Position numbers and translations under genes: made by a program. Below are positions 1-6,373 of a stretch of DNA of 15,103 nucleotides, one piece after another. Source of the stretch: RBG-16-57-9 sp964462185 (lineage in GTDB: Archaea; Thermoproteota; Bathyarchaeia; TCS64). Each line of letters starts with the position of its first letter. The stretch's first letter is position 1. Location of the stretch: positions 1 through 15,103 of the forward strand of contig CAYWWV010000031.1 in NCBI GenBank assembly GCA_964462185.1, given 5' to 3'. Under the pieces are notes generated by a model. It did no database searches, was not told where the DNA came from, and saw nothing but the letters and a program-made list of their open reading frames with translations.

Positions 1-54
1 GATACGCGGTTTGGGTCCGCGTGATCCCCGGTTCGAATCCGGGCGGTCCCACCA
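1..54 (+). tRNA. tRNA-Pro (anticodon UGG), 3' part only
   Basis: The window opens inside this tRNA; roughly the first 24 bases (acceptor 5' strand and D arm) are missing. What is seen: an anticodon stem CGCGG/CCGCG at 5-9 and 17-21, a 7-nt loop with T at position 33 and anticodon TGG at 12-14, a T arm CCCGG-TTCGAAT-CCGGG at 27-43, the acceptor 3' strand CGGTCCC at 44-50, discriminator A51, and an apparently encoded CCA at 52-54. UGG reads proline codons. The 5' half cannot be checked here, so folding of the acceptor stem is inferred. Confidence 0.93.
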
Positions 55-93
55 ACGCAAACATTAAAATCGGGCTGCTCCCCTAATCGAGAC

Positions 94-169
94 GCCGGGT
101 TGGCTGAGTGGTTTAGGCGGCCGCCTGCAGAGCGGCTCTACGGGGGTTCGAATCCCTCGCCCGGCTCCA
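94..169 (+). tRNA. tRNA-Cys (anticodon GCA)
   Basis: A full cloverleaf can be drawn. Acceptor GCCGGGT (94-100) pairs with GCCCGGC (159-165). The D arm spans about 103-118. The anticodon stem GCCGC/GCGGC (120-124 and 132-136) closes the loop CTGCAGA, with anticodon GCA at 127-129. The T arm GGGGG-TTCGAAT-CCCTC is at 142-158. Discriminator U166 is the expected cysteine identity base, and CCA (167-169) is encoded. It follows tRNA-Pro by 39 nt in the same direction, so the two may be co-transcribed. No intron is seen in the anticodon loop. Confidence 0.96.
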
Positions 170-245
170 ATTTTAGCGTGGCCAAGTGGGTTTTCCCTTG
201 GGTCTTGGTGGTGGCGTCTGGTGGCTCGGCCCCCCGTGTGATTGG

Positions 246-254
246 TTTAATAAA
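246..254 (+). promoter_or_regulatory. Probable TATA box of the dehydrogenase-like gene
   Basis: TTTAATAAA stands out from GC-rich surroundings. A start about 25 nt downstream would give a leader of only about 9 nt, which would just include the ribosome site GAGGG at 276-280, three bases before the ATG at 284. The rest of 170-283 shows no other feature. Inferred from base composition and spacing only. Confidence 0.5.
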
Positions 255-283
255 CCATAACCCCCTTTCCCACCTGAGGGAGT

Positions 284-1411
284 ATGGACAGCATCATGGT
301 TATCGGCGCCGCGGGGAGCGTGGGCCACGATATGTTGTACCTGATGGCAAGCATGGGGCTACCCATGAAGGTCATCGGGGCGGATGTGGATGAGGAGAAG
401 GGGAGGTATGAGGTGGAGGAGGCCCTCCACTTGGCCCACAACCTGGGGCGCTTCCCAGACATCTCCTTCCAAAAGATCGACCTATTCGACGTGGAGGGGA
501 CGGCGGAGGCCTTGAAGGAGCATAGGCCTGCTGTGATATGCAACCTGGCCAGCCTGGGCTCCTGGTGGGTCACCAGGCTCCTCCCCCCCGAGGTCTACAA
601 GAAGATCGCGCCCATCGGCCCCTGGCTCCCCAACCACCTCACCCTGGCCCACAAGCTGATGCTGGCCGTTAAGAGGTCGGGGATCGAGGCCCACGTGGTT
701 AACGGCGCCTACCCAGATGCCACCAACGTTGTTCTGAGCAAGCTGGGGCTGGGCCCCACCTGTGGAGGGGGGAACATGGACCTGGGGATGGGGAGGGTGA
801 GGAGGATTATCGCCCGGGAGATGGGGGTCCCCTATAGGTCTGTTCAGCTGTACGGGGTTGGCCACCACGGGGCCTACTACACGGCTAGGATGGGGGGGCC
901 CTACTGGGTTAAGGTGGTAGTGGATGGAGTGGATGTGACTGGGGAGTGGCCCAACGAGAGGATAACCAGGCTCTACCTGGAGGCGGGCTACGGGGCCCTA
1001 ACCCAGTTTAAAAGCGCCTTGGTGGACCAGATGAGGACGGCCAGCAGCTTCCTCAAACACGTCTTAGCCATCTACTACGACACGGGGGAGACCCACACCT
1101 GCGTCACCGGAGTCGCCGGGCTTCCAGGCGGATACCCTACTCGGCTGAGCCGCCGGGGGGCCGAGGTGGTGCTCCCAGGGATAAGCCTGGAGGAGGCCGT
1201 GAGGATCAACGAGGAGGGAGCCAGGATCGACGGCATCGAACGCATCAAGGACGACGGAACGGTGGTCTTCTGCGAGGAGAACGTGAAAAACATGCGGGAG
1301 GTGGTGGGCTACGAGTGCGAGGAACTCAAGCCGGGGGAGTCGGAGGAGAGGGCCCGGGAACTCAACAGGCTTCTGAGGAAGCTGTACGAGAAGTACCATG
1401 TGGAGGCCTGA
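284..1411 (+). CDS. Divergent lactate/malate dehydrogenase-like NAD(P)-binding protein
   Basis: A 375-residue protein. The N-terminus has a dinucleotide-binding strand and glycine loop (GAAGSVG, residues 8-14), followed by an acidic end to the second strand (ADVDEEKG, 33-40) as in NAD-preferring LDH/MDH enzymes. Further family-like landmarks are NGAYPDATN at 140-148 (aligning with the NPVD segment), a GGGNMDLGMGRVRR segment at 161-174 (aligning with LDSARFR), and GVGHHG at 191-196 (aligning with the GEHG catalytic-histidine motif). The aspartate of the second segment lies two positions away from its usual spacing to the arginine, and the substrate loop is not recognisable. The fold is therefore fairly clear but the substrate is not; malate or lactate cannot be assumed. 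At about 375 residues it is longer than typical MDH (about 310-330), with an extra charged C-terminal tail. ATG 284 is supported by GAGGG at 276-280. It appears monocistronic. A different 2-hydroxyacid or sugar-acid dehydrogenase role is possible. Confidence 0.72.
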   Translation: MDSIMVIGAAGSVGHDMLYLMASMGLPMKVIGADVDEEKGRYEVEEALHLAHNLGRFPDISFQKIDLFDVEGTAEALKEHRPAVICNLASLGSWWVTRLLPPEVYKKIAPIGPWLPNHLTLAHKLMLAVKRSGIEAHVVNGAYPDATNVVLSKLGLGPTCGGGNMDLGMGRVRRIIAREMGVPYRSVQLYGVGHHGAYYTARMGGPYWVKVVVDGVDVTGEWPNERITRLYLEAGYGALTQFKSALVDQMRTASSFLKHVLAIYYDTGETHTCVTGVAGLPGGYPTRLSRRGAEVVLPGISLEEAVRINEEGARIDGIERIKDDGTVVFCEENVKNMREVVGYECEELKPGESEERARELNRLLRKLYEKYHVEA

Positions 1412-1423
1412 ACCACCAGGTCA

Positions 1424-1530
1424 ACGAAGACCACCCCCCTCAACGGTGGCGTCCAGCCAACAGGCGTTGGGGGAGTCCCCTGTGCACTGGGTTTCAACGG
1501 TTCCGGGGTTCGCAGCCCTTGGAGCCCCCT
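1424..1530 (+). other. Hairpin-rich stretch between two genes
   Basis: Part of the 232-nt gap 1412-1643. Perfect or near-perfect hairpins can be drawn: CCAAC-AGGC-GTTGG (1457-1470); GGGG-AGT-CCCC (1470-1480), sharing one base with the first; and a 7-bp stem GGGGTTC/GAGCCCC (1505-1511 with 1522-1528, one G-U pair, 10-nt loop). The 8-mer TCAACGGT occurs twice, at 1440-1447 and 1494-1501. This could be an untranslated leader, a 3' structure or a small RNA. GC-rich DNA makes some hairpins by chance, and no named RNA family is recognised. A reading frame across it has no family resemblance. Confidence 0.3.
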
Positions 1531-1596
1531 CACACATTATTGGGTTTAACCAGTGTTTTCACAGAAAACTAAATTCAGGGTTCAGGGACACCAGAA

Positions 1597-1606
1597 ACAT
1601 TATTAA
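1597..1606 (+). promoter_or_regulatory. Candidate TATA box for the IMP dehydrogenase gene
   Basis: ACATTATTAA is an AT island 38-47 nt before the ATG at 1644. Initiation about 25 nt downstream would give a leader of about 17 nt. The surroundings 1551-1643 are generally A-rich, so the exact box is uncertain. A second AT patch at about 1535-1549 is an alternative that would give a longer leader. Confidence 0.35.
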
Positions 1607-1643
1607 CAAAGCAAACAGAGGGGTGGGTAAAAAGTGGTTTTAA

Positions 1644-3086
1644 ATGGGTTTCCGTGAAAAGTTTGAGAAAGCGGAAAAAGCCCTAACCTTCAACGATGTG
1701 CTTCTCCTTCCAGGGTGGACCACCCTTGAGCCCAGCGAGGCCGATGTGAGGAGCAGGGTCACCAGAAACATCTACCTCAACATCCCCCTGGTGGCCAGCC
1801 CCATGGACACCGTCACCGAGGAGGAGATGGCCATAGCCCTGGCACGGGAGGGGGCGCTGGGAGTGCTGCACCGCAACTGCAGCCTCAAACAGGAGGTGGA
1901 GATGGCTCGCAGGGTTAAGAGAGCCGAGGCGGTGGTGATACGGGATGTGATCACTGTGAGCCCCGACACCACCGTGGAGGAGCTGTTGAGGTTGATGGAG
2001 GAGCATCATATAAAGGGCTTCCCCGTGGTGGACGAGGGAAACAAGCTCAAGGGCATAGTCACCTGGAGGGATGTGCGGCTGGCCGACAGCAAGCTCTTGG
2101 TTAGGGACGTGATGACGGAGGATGTGATCACGGGGACGGAGGAGACCAGCCTGGAGGAGGCCATGAGAACCCTCCACGAGCACAGGATAGAGAAACTCCC
2201 CATAGTGGACGACCAGTACCGAGTCAAGGGCCTCATAACCATGAAGGACATAACGCTAAAAGGCCAGTACCAGTCGGCGGTGCGGGACGAGGAGGGCCGC
2301 CTCATATGCGCGGCGGCTATAAGCCCCTTCGACCTGCCCCGGGCCAAGGCCTTGGACAAGTATGTGGACATACTGGTGCTGGATGTCAGCCACTTCCACA
2401 ACAAGAACTGCTTCCAAGCAACCAAGGAGGTGTTGCGGGAGGTCTCAGCCGAGGTAGTCGTGGGCAACATCGGGACATACCAGGCAGCCGAGGATGTGAT
2501 CACCCAGCTGGACGGCGTGGCCGGGCTAAGGGTGGGCATCGGCAGCGGCAGCATATGCAGCACCGCTGTTGTGACCAGGGCGGGGGCTCCCACCCTGTAC
2601 GCCACCAGCCAGGTGGCCGACGCAGTGAAGGACTATGGGGCTGACCTACCAGTCATAGCCGATGGAGGCATAAGGAACCCCGGCGATGTGGCGGTTGCCA
2701 TGGCGGTGGGGGCTAGCTGCGCCATGATGGGGAATGTGTTTGCGGGTTGCAGTGAGAGCCCTGGGAGGCTGGTGGCGCTGGAGGGCCGATACTACAAGGA
2801 GTACTATGGGATGGGAAGCGCCAAGGCCAGGGAGAAGCGGTTCGCCCAAGACAGGTACAGCCAGCCCAGCAAGACCATAAACGAGGGGGTGGAGGGCTGG
2901 GTGCCCTACCGGGGCCCAGTCAAGGAGATACTGGCCGAGTTCACCGGGGGGCTGAAAGCAGCCATGGGTTACATAGGGGCTGCGACCATCCCCGAGATAT
3001 GGGAGAAGGCGCGCCTAGCCCTATTGACGGAGAGGGGGGCCTCCGAGGCAGCGCCCCACGACCTATTCCGCCCAGGCCCCACCTAG
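1644..3086 (+). CDS. guaB: Inosine-5'-monophosphate dehydrogenase (divergent)
   Basis: The family oxidises IMP to XMP with NAD+, the committed step to GMP, in the cytosol as tetramers or octamers. The 480-residue length is normal. The N-terminal ALTFNDVLLLPG (13-24) begins the barrel, and two CBS domains lie at about 97-150 and 153-208 (VRDVMTEDVI, 153-162). The barrel resumes at about 215, with catalytic Cys305 in GSGSICST (300-307), IADGGIR (338-344), GMGS (389-392) and the mobile-flap Arg404-Tyr405 before EGVEG (414-418), which marks it as IMPDH rather than GMP reductase. Several usually invariant positions differ: the loop GPGSICTTR is GSGSICSTA, the HGHS segment is HFHN (250-253), and the phosphate-site GS is GN (363-364). 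Start ATG 1644 matches the family start. Purine genes follow it. IMPDH activity is likely but the active site is unusual. Confidence 0.9.
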   Translation: MGFREKFEKAEKALTFNDVLLLPGWTTLEPSEADVRSRVTRNIYLNIPLVASPMDTVTEEEMAIALAREGALGVLHRNCSLKQEVEMARRVKRAEAVVIRDVITVSPDTTVEELLRLMEEHHIKGFPVVDEGNKLKGIVTWRDVRLADSKLLVRDVMTEDVITGTEETSLEEAMRTLHEHRIEKLPIVDDQYRVKGLITMKDITLKGQYQSAVRDEEGRLICAAAISPFDLPRAKALDKYVDILVLDVSHFHNKNCFQATKEVLREVSAEVVVGNIGTYQAAEDVITQLDGVAGLRVGIGSGSICSTAVVTRAGAPTLYATSQVADAVKDYGADLPVIADGGIRNPGDVAVAMAVGASCAMMGNVFAGCSESPGRLVALEGRYYKEYYGMGSAKAREKRFAQDRYSQPSKTINEGVEGWVPYRGPVKEILAEFTGGLKAAMGYIGAATIPEIWEKARLALLTERGASEAAPHDLFRPGPT

Positions 3087-3105
3087 AGCCGCCCAGGGGA
3101 AAGGG

Positions 3106-3112
3106 CTTTAAC
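3106..3112 (+). promoter_or_regulatory. Possible weak TATA box before split purH
   Basis: CTTTAAC is the only AT-rich patch in the 61-nt gap between guaB and purH. It lies 36-42 nt before the TTG start, which would give a leader of about 12-15 nt. The gap is short enough for readthrough from guaB, so this may not be a promoter. Confidence 0.25.
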
Positions 3113-3147
3113 GGCCTCCACCAGGGTTGTTAGCGTTGGTGTAAGGC

Positions 3148-3747
3148 TTGAAGGTTGAGAGGGCACTTGTCAGCGTCTACGATAAGTCTGGGTTGGAGTC
3201 CCTGGCCTCGGCCTTGGAGGAGTGGGGCGTCACCGTTTACAGCAGCGGGGGCACCGCCCGAAGGCTGAGGGAGCTGGGCTATGGGAGGCTGGTGGAGGTC
3301 TCAAGCTACACAGGGTTCCCCGAGAGCCCCGGAGGCCTGGTAAAAACCCTCCACCCCAGAGTCCACGGGGGGATTCTCCTCAACCCGGAGGACCCCACCC
3401 ACAGGGATTGGATGGAGGCAAACCAGGTGCAACACATAGACCTAGTGGTGGTTAACCTATACCCCTTCGAGGAGGCTGCACAGGGGGGCGCCAGCCTGGA
3501 GGAGGCCGCCCATCAGATAGACATCGGTGGGCCCACCCTCATACGCAGCGCCGCCAAGGCCAGCATACTGTACAACAAGGTCTGTGTGGTCACAGACCCC
3601 TCCCAGTATGGGGAGCTGGTGGAGGAGTTGCAACAACAAGGAGGGGGCATATCCACAGGGTTCGCCAGGAGGATGGCCCTCGAGGCCTTCAGGAGGACGG
3701 CCTCATACGACCAAGCCATCAAAGGCTTCCTGGAGGCCAGGCTATGA
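3148..3747 (+). CDS. purH: IMP cyclohydrolase, stand-alone N-terminal half of PurH
   Basis: This domain closes the ring of FAICAR to give IMP, the last step of de novo purine synthesis. Its 199 residues equal the N-terminal domain of bacterial and eukaryotic PurH. Seen in order: RALVSVYDKSG (5-15), SSGGTARRL (32-40), YTGFPE (54-59), VKTLHPRVHGGIL (65-77), VVNLYPF (101-107), IDIGGPTLIRSAAK (124-137) and a C-terminal ASYDQAI. Lys66, Thr67, Asp125 and Lys137 match residues used in the human enzyme. The usual GRVKTLHP has Leu64 instead of Arg. The start is TTG (3148), placed by homology: the next residues match the family N-terminus, and the upstream ribosome site is weak. The stop overlaps the next gene's start (ATGA), so the two halves are probably translated in a coupled way. 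Many archaea use PurO instead, so this bacterial-type enzyme is notable. Confidence 0.93.
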   Translation: MKVERALVSVYDKSGLESLASALEEWGVTVYSSGGTARRLRELGYGRLVEVSSYTGFPESPGGLVKTLHPRVHGGILLNPEDPTHRDWMEANQVQHIDLVVVNLYPFEEAAQGGASLEEAAHQIDIGGPTLIRSAAKASILYNKVCVVTDPSQYGELVEELQQQGGGISTGFARRMALEAFRRTASYDQAIKGFLEARL

Positions 3748-4826
3748 GTGGGAAGAAGCCTAAATCCATGAGAAAGAAGTACTCCACAGCCCTGGAGGAG
3801 GACTTCCCCGAGACCATCAAGATAACCATAGGGGAGAGGGAGACCACATACGTTAAACACATGAGCCTCAGATACGGGGAGAACCCCCACCAGCCGGCAG
3901 CCCTCTACCGGCCATCCCAGGGCCCCCTCACCATAGGCGCCGTTAAAGTCGTTAAATCGGGGAAGTCGGGGCTCAGCATGACCAATGTGGAGGACGCCAA
4001 CAACAGCCTGAGAATAGTCGGCTACTTCCAGGAGCCGGCGTGTGCAGTGATGAAACACGTCAACCCCAGCGGGGTGGCAGCCCAAGTGGGGGAGGAGCCC
4101 CTGGTAGAGGTCTACAGGAGGGCCCGGGACTGCGACTCCTTGGCGGCCTTCGGAAGTGTGGTGGGCTTCAACACCTTGGTGGATGTGGAGACGGCCCAGG
4201 AGATCGTCTCCACCTATGTGGAGGTGGTGGTTGCCCCCGGCTACGAGGAGGGCTGTTTGGAGGTGTTCGAGTCTAAGAAGAATTTGCGGGTCCTTGAGGT
4301 GGGGGGTTTGGAGTCCCTCAGCAGGTTCCAGGGGGACCCCCTGTGGCCCCTGGACATCAGCGTCCAGGCCGACGGCAGCCTAATCCTCCAAGCACCCATG
4401 CTGACCAAGGTGAGGGGCCCCGAAGACCTGCGGGTCGTCACCGAGACCCAGCCCACGCCAAGCCAGCTAAGGGACCTGCTGTTCAGCTGGTACGTATGCA
4501 TGAACGTGAGGAGCAACGGCGTGGTCCTCTCCAAGGATCGGGCCACCATAGGGGTGGGCACGGGGCAGCAGGACCGGGTCACAGCGGTGAGGCTCGCCCT
4601 GGAGAAAGCCGAGGGGAGGGGCCACGGCGAGTCCCTCAAGGGCAGCGTACTGGCCTCCGACGGGTTCTTCCCCTTCCGCGACAGCATCGACCTCATGGCG
4701 GAGTACGGGGTCTCGGCCTGCGTGCAGCCTGGGGGGAGCATCCGGGACCGGGAGGTGATAGAGGCCTGCGATGAACACGGCATCGCCATGGCCTTCACCG
4801 ATGAGAGGTGTTTCAGACACTTCTAG
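3744..4826 (+). CDS. purH: AICAR transformylase, stand-alone C-terminal half of PurH
   Basis: This domain formylates AICAR with 10-formyltetrahydrofolate to give FAICAR, the substrate of the upstream gene product. The 360 residues cover the whole transformylase domain. Seen: a basic N-terminal extension (3-12), LRYGENPHQ (42-50), a SGLSMTNVEDANN segment (75-87), the catalytic Lys104-His105 in MKHVNPSG (103-110), DSLAAFGSVVGFN (131-143), SNGVVLSKDRATIGVGTGQ and, near the C-terminus, GFFPFRD and PGGSIRD (329-335) followed by FTDERCFRHF. All hallmark residues look intact. It starts with ATG overlapping the previous stop by 4 nt, with GGAGG at about 3726-3730. Archaea that lack PurH use the ATP/formate-dependent PurP, so this gene implies folate-type formyl donors in this organism (inference). 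It ends one base from a convergent gene. Confidence 0.95.
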   Translation: MSGKKPKSMRKKYSTALEEDFPETIKITIGERETTYVKHMSLRYGENPHQPAALYRPSQGPLTIGAVKVVKSGKSGLSMTNVEDANNSLRIVGYFQEPACAVMKHVNPSGVAAQVGEEPLVEVYRRARDCDSLAAFGSVVGFNTLVDVETAQEIVSTYVEVVVAPGYEEGCLEVFESKKNLRVLEVGGLESLSRFQGDPLWPLDISVQADGSLILQAPMLTKVRGPEDLRVVTETQPTPSQLRDLLFSWYVCMNVRSNGVVLSKDRATIGVGTGQQDRVTAVRLALEKAEGRGHGESLKGSVLASDGFFPFRDSIDLMAEYGVSACVQPGGSIRDREVIEACDEHGIAMAFTDERCFRHF

Positions 4827-4827
4827 C

Positions 4828-6177
4828 CTAGTGGGGGTCTCTGCTTAGGGGGCAGGTGCTGCAGTGTGGCCCCCCCAGGAGGTCTAGGTAGCTTGACTCC
4901 CACTCCAATACCTTGATTCCATGGCTCCTCAGTTCCCTGTTGGTCCTGGTGTTCCGGTCGTAGGCGATGACCGTACCCGGCTTGACGGTGACTATGTTGG
5001 AGGCGCCACGGCTCTGCTCCATCAAGGCCCCCAACATATGGGGGACGCTCCAAGGGTCTTCGGGGTCCCCGCCCACGTATATGAAGCCGTCGGGCTCCAC
5101 CTTCCCCTCCCTCACCAGGAAGTCGAGGAGGCTTTTCTCCCTGAGGAGTAGCCTGGGCTCTCCTCCTTGGTTCACGTAGACATCGGTGGCCCCCAGTCTC
5201 TGGAAGTGGGAGGGGTGTACCAGGGGGGCGAGGGGCCGCCCCATCTCCTCGCTCTGCCTCCTCACCGCCTCCAGGGCCTTCAAGAGGAGGCGCTTGGGGG
5301 GGTAGTCCTCCACCAACTCCGTGTCGAAGACGTAGGGCACCACCAACGCCCTCCCCTCCTCGGGGTAGTTGATGACGGTGTCCAAGTGCATATAGTCGAC
5401 AGCAGGGGGGTCAGCCAGAGCCACTATGCAGCAGTACCTCACCTCCTCACCCCCCTCAGCGGCGAACACCCGCCTCGCTGCCTCCAAGGCCCCGGTGGAG
5501 GTGCTCCTCTGGCCCACCCCAATGGCCACCGTCTCCTCATCCACAATATGGGTGTCACCCCCCTCCACACAGGGAGGCTCGGTGTACACCCCCTCCACCT
5601 CGTTGGCATCATAGATGATGCGGGTTTTTTCGCTGAGAACGGGGTCGTAGAGGTAGCACAGCTTCACCACCCTGGGCTCAAACCTCCTGCTGAACCGCCT
5701 CATGTTGCATATGACGGTGCCAACCTGGGTGGTGAAGCTAGTGTCCCGGGGATACACCCAGGAAACCATCCGATGGGAGGGGAAGACCACCCTGCCCCCC
5801 TCCGCATCGTAGTAGGGGTGTGGGGGGTTGCCCCACAGCAGATGGTCCACGGTGAGCCCCCCAGGATTGGGGGGGTTGGCCAGCCCCCTCCAAACCATCT
5901 CCACCATCTCCCTCCGCTCGGCCAAGGTGGCGTCCTCGAGGATTCTAGTGAGGGTTTCCACGACTTCGAAGACCTGGACTCCCTGGGAGGAGAGGAGCTC
6001 TGGGAGCTGCATCCACTGGCGGTGGCCCTCCTCGAGCTGGGCGTGGGGGTCCCTGGCCACATAGTGGGTGCTGGACTCCACCCCCGCGAAGGGAAACCTC
6101 TCGGTCCAGGCTTGGGCGGCGGAGTCCTGCACCAGGACGGCGTTGAGCCTGCCCCACTCGGATTTAACGGTCCACAT
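4828..6177 (-). CDS. arcA: Arginine deiminase family protein
   Basis: Arginine deiminase hydrolyses L-arginine to citrulline and ammonia. With the ATG at 6177 the protein has 449 residues, slightly above the usual 400-420. All family landmarks are present: the start KSEWGRLNAVLV; YPRD with Asp145; VEGGD with Glu205 and Asp208; IGVGQRS, whose Arg fits the substrate-carboxylate contact; MHLDTV with His264 and Asp266; KPGTVIAYDRN; and GGPHCSTCPLSR with nucleophile Cys439. The carboxylate-binding Arg favours arginine over agmatine. The frame can be extended to a TTG at 6228, but ATG 6177 is preferred because GGAGG lies 3 nt before it, the protein start then matches the family, and the likely TATA box overlaps the TTG. 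No carbamate kinase or ornithine carbamoyltransferase gene is adjacent, so a full arginine-dihydrolase route is not shown here. Amidinotransferases are relatives, but the motif set fits deiminase better. Confidence 0.88.
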   Translation of the reverse strand: MWTVKSEWGRLNAVLVQDSAAQAWTERFPFAGVESSTHYVARDPHAQLEEGHRQWMQLPELLSSQGVQVFEVVETLTRILEDATLAERREMVEMVWRGLANPPNPGGLTVDHLLWGNPPHPYYDAEGGRVVFPSHRMVSWVYPRDTSFTTQVGTVICNMRRFSRRFEPRVVKLCYLYDPVLSEKTRIIYDANEVEGVYTEPPCVEGGDTHIVDEETVAIGVGQRSTSTGALEAARRVFAAEGGEEVRYCCIVALADPPAVDYMHLDTVINYPEEGRALVVPYVFDTELVEDYPPKRLLLKALEAVRRQSEEMGRPLAPLVHPSHFQRLGATDVYVNQGGEPRLLLREKSLLDFLVREGKVEPDGFIYVGGDPEDPWSVPHMLGALMEQSRGASNIVTVKPGTVIAYDRNTRTNRELRSHGIKVLEWESSYLDLLGGPHCSTCPLSRDPH

Positions 6178-6226
6178 GGGCCTCCATGGGTGTGGAAGGG
6201 TAAAGGGTTTCCCCCCACAACTTAAC

Positions 6227-6236
6227 AACTAAAAGG
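6227..6236 (-). promoter_or_regulatory. Probable TATA box of the arginine deiminase gene
   Basis: On the minus strand this reads CCTTTTAGTT. It lies about 50-60 nt before the ATG at 6177, giving a leader of about 25-30 nt that contains the GGAGG site. It shares the 6178-6373 region with the divergent promoter of the downstream operon. No clear inverted repeat that could be a shared operator was seen there. Confidence 0.4.
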
Positions 6237-6340
6237 CAAGAGCCCAACCTGAAAACCACCAGCTTTAACCTAGCGCCTAAAGAAATCCGTTTAAGGGAAA
6301 ACCCCAGCCACCCGGCGACTTAAACCAAGGAGCATAAAAG

Positions 6341-6348
6341 GATAAAAC
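6341..6348 (+). promoter_or_regulatory. Probable TATA box of the MoxR/transglutaminase-fold operon
   Basis: GATAAAAC, preceded by a second AT box ATAAAAG at 6334-6340, lies 26-33 nt before the TTG at 6374. That spacing places initiation at or within a few bases of the start codon, and no ribosome site is visible, so the operon mRNA is probably leaderless. This is the only sizeable promoter-like region before the five-gene run. Confidence 0.5.
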
Positions 6349-6373
6349 CCAAGCCACCCATCATAGACCTGCC

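Noticed and set aside
100..393. A 97-codon plus-strand frame starting inside tRNA-Cys
   Set aside because: It begins within the tRNA and overlaps the well-supported start of the next gene in another frame; no ribosome site.
1440..1501. Repeat TCAACGGT considered as a CRISPR or integration repeat
   Set aside because: Only two 8-base copies, no regular spacer pattern, no integrase or cas gene in the window.
1505..1528. Possible tRNA T arm (GGGGTTCGCAGCCC) or H/ACA guide RNA, since ACA follows the stem
   Set aside because: No acceptor, D or anticodon arms can be built around it, and the hairpin lacks a recognisable K-turn or guide pocket. Kept only as an unnamed structured stretch.
1398..1643. 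Small plus-strand frames spanning the gap before guaB
   Set aside because: No family resemblance, no convincing ribosome site, and sequence that reads like non-coding DNA with stem potential.
5167..6225. A 352-codon open frame on the plus strand, opposite the arginine deiminase gene
   Set aside because: Its composition is low-complexity (Gly, His, Pro, Val) with no family landmarks, while the opposite strand has every deiminase motif. Long antisense frames are expected in GC-rich DNA.
6178..6228. N-terminal extension of the arginine deiminase to TTG 6228
   Set aside because: It adds 17 residues not matching the family start, lacks a ribosome site, and overlaps the likely TATA box. ATG 6177 has GGAGG and a family-like N-terminus.
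6178..6373. Shared operator between the divergent deiminase gene and MoxR operon
   Set aside because: Two TATA-like boxes are visible, but I found no convincing inverted repeat and no adjacent regulator gene.
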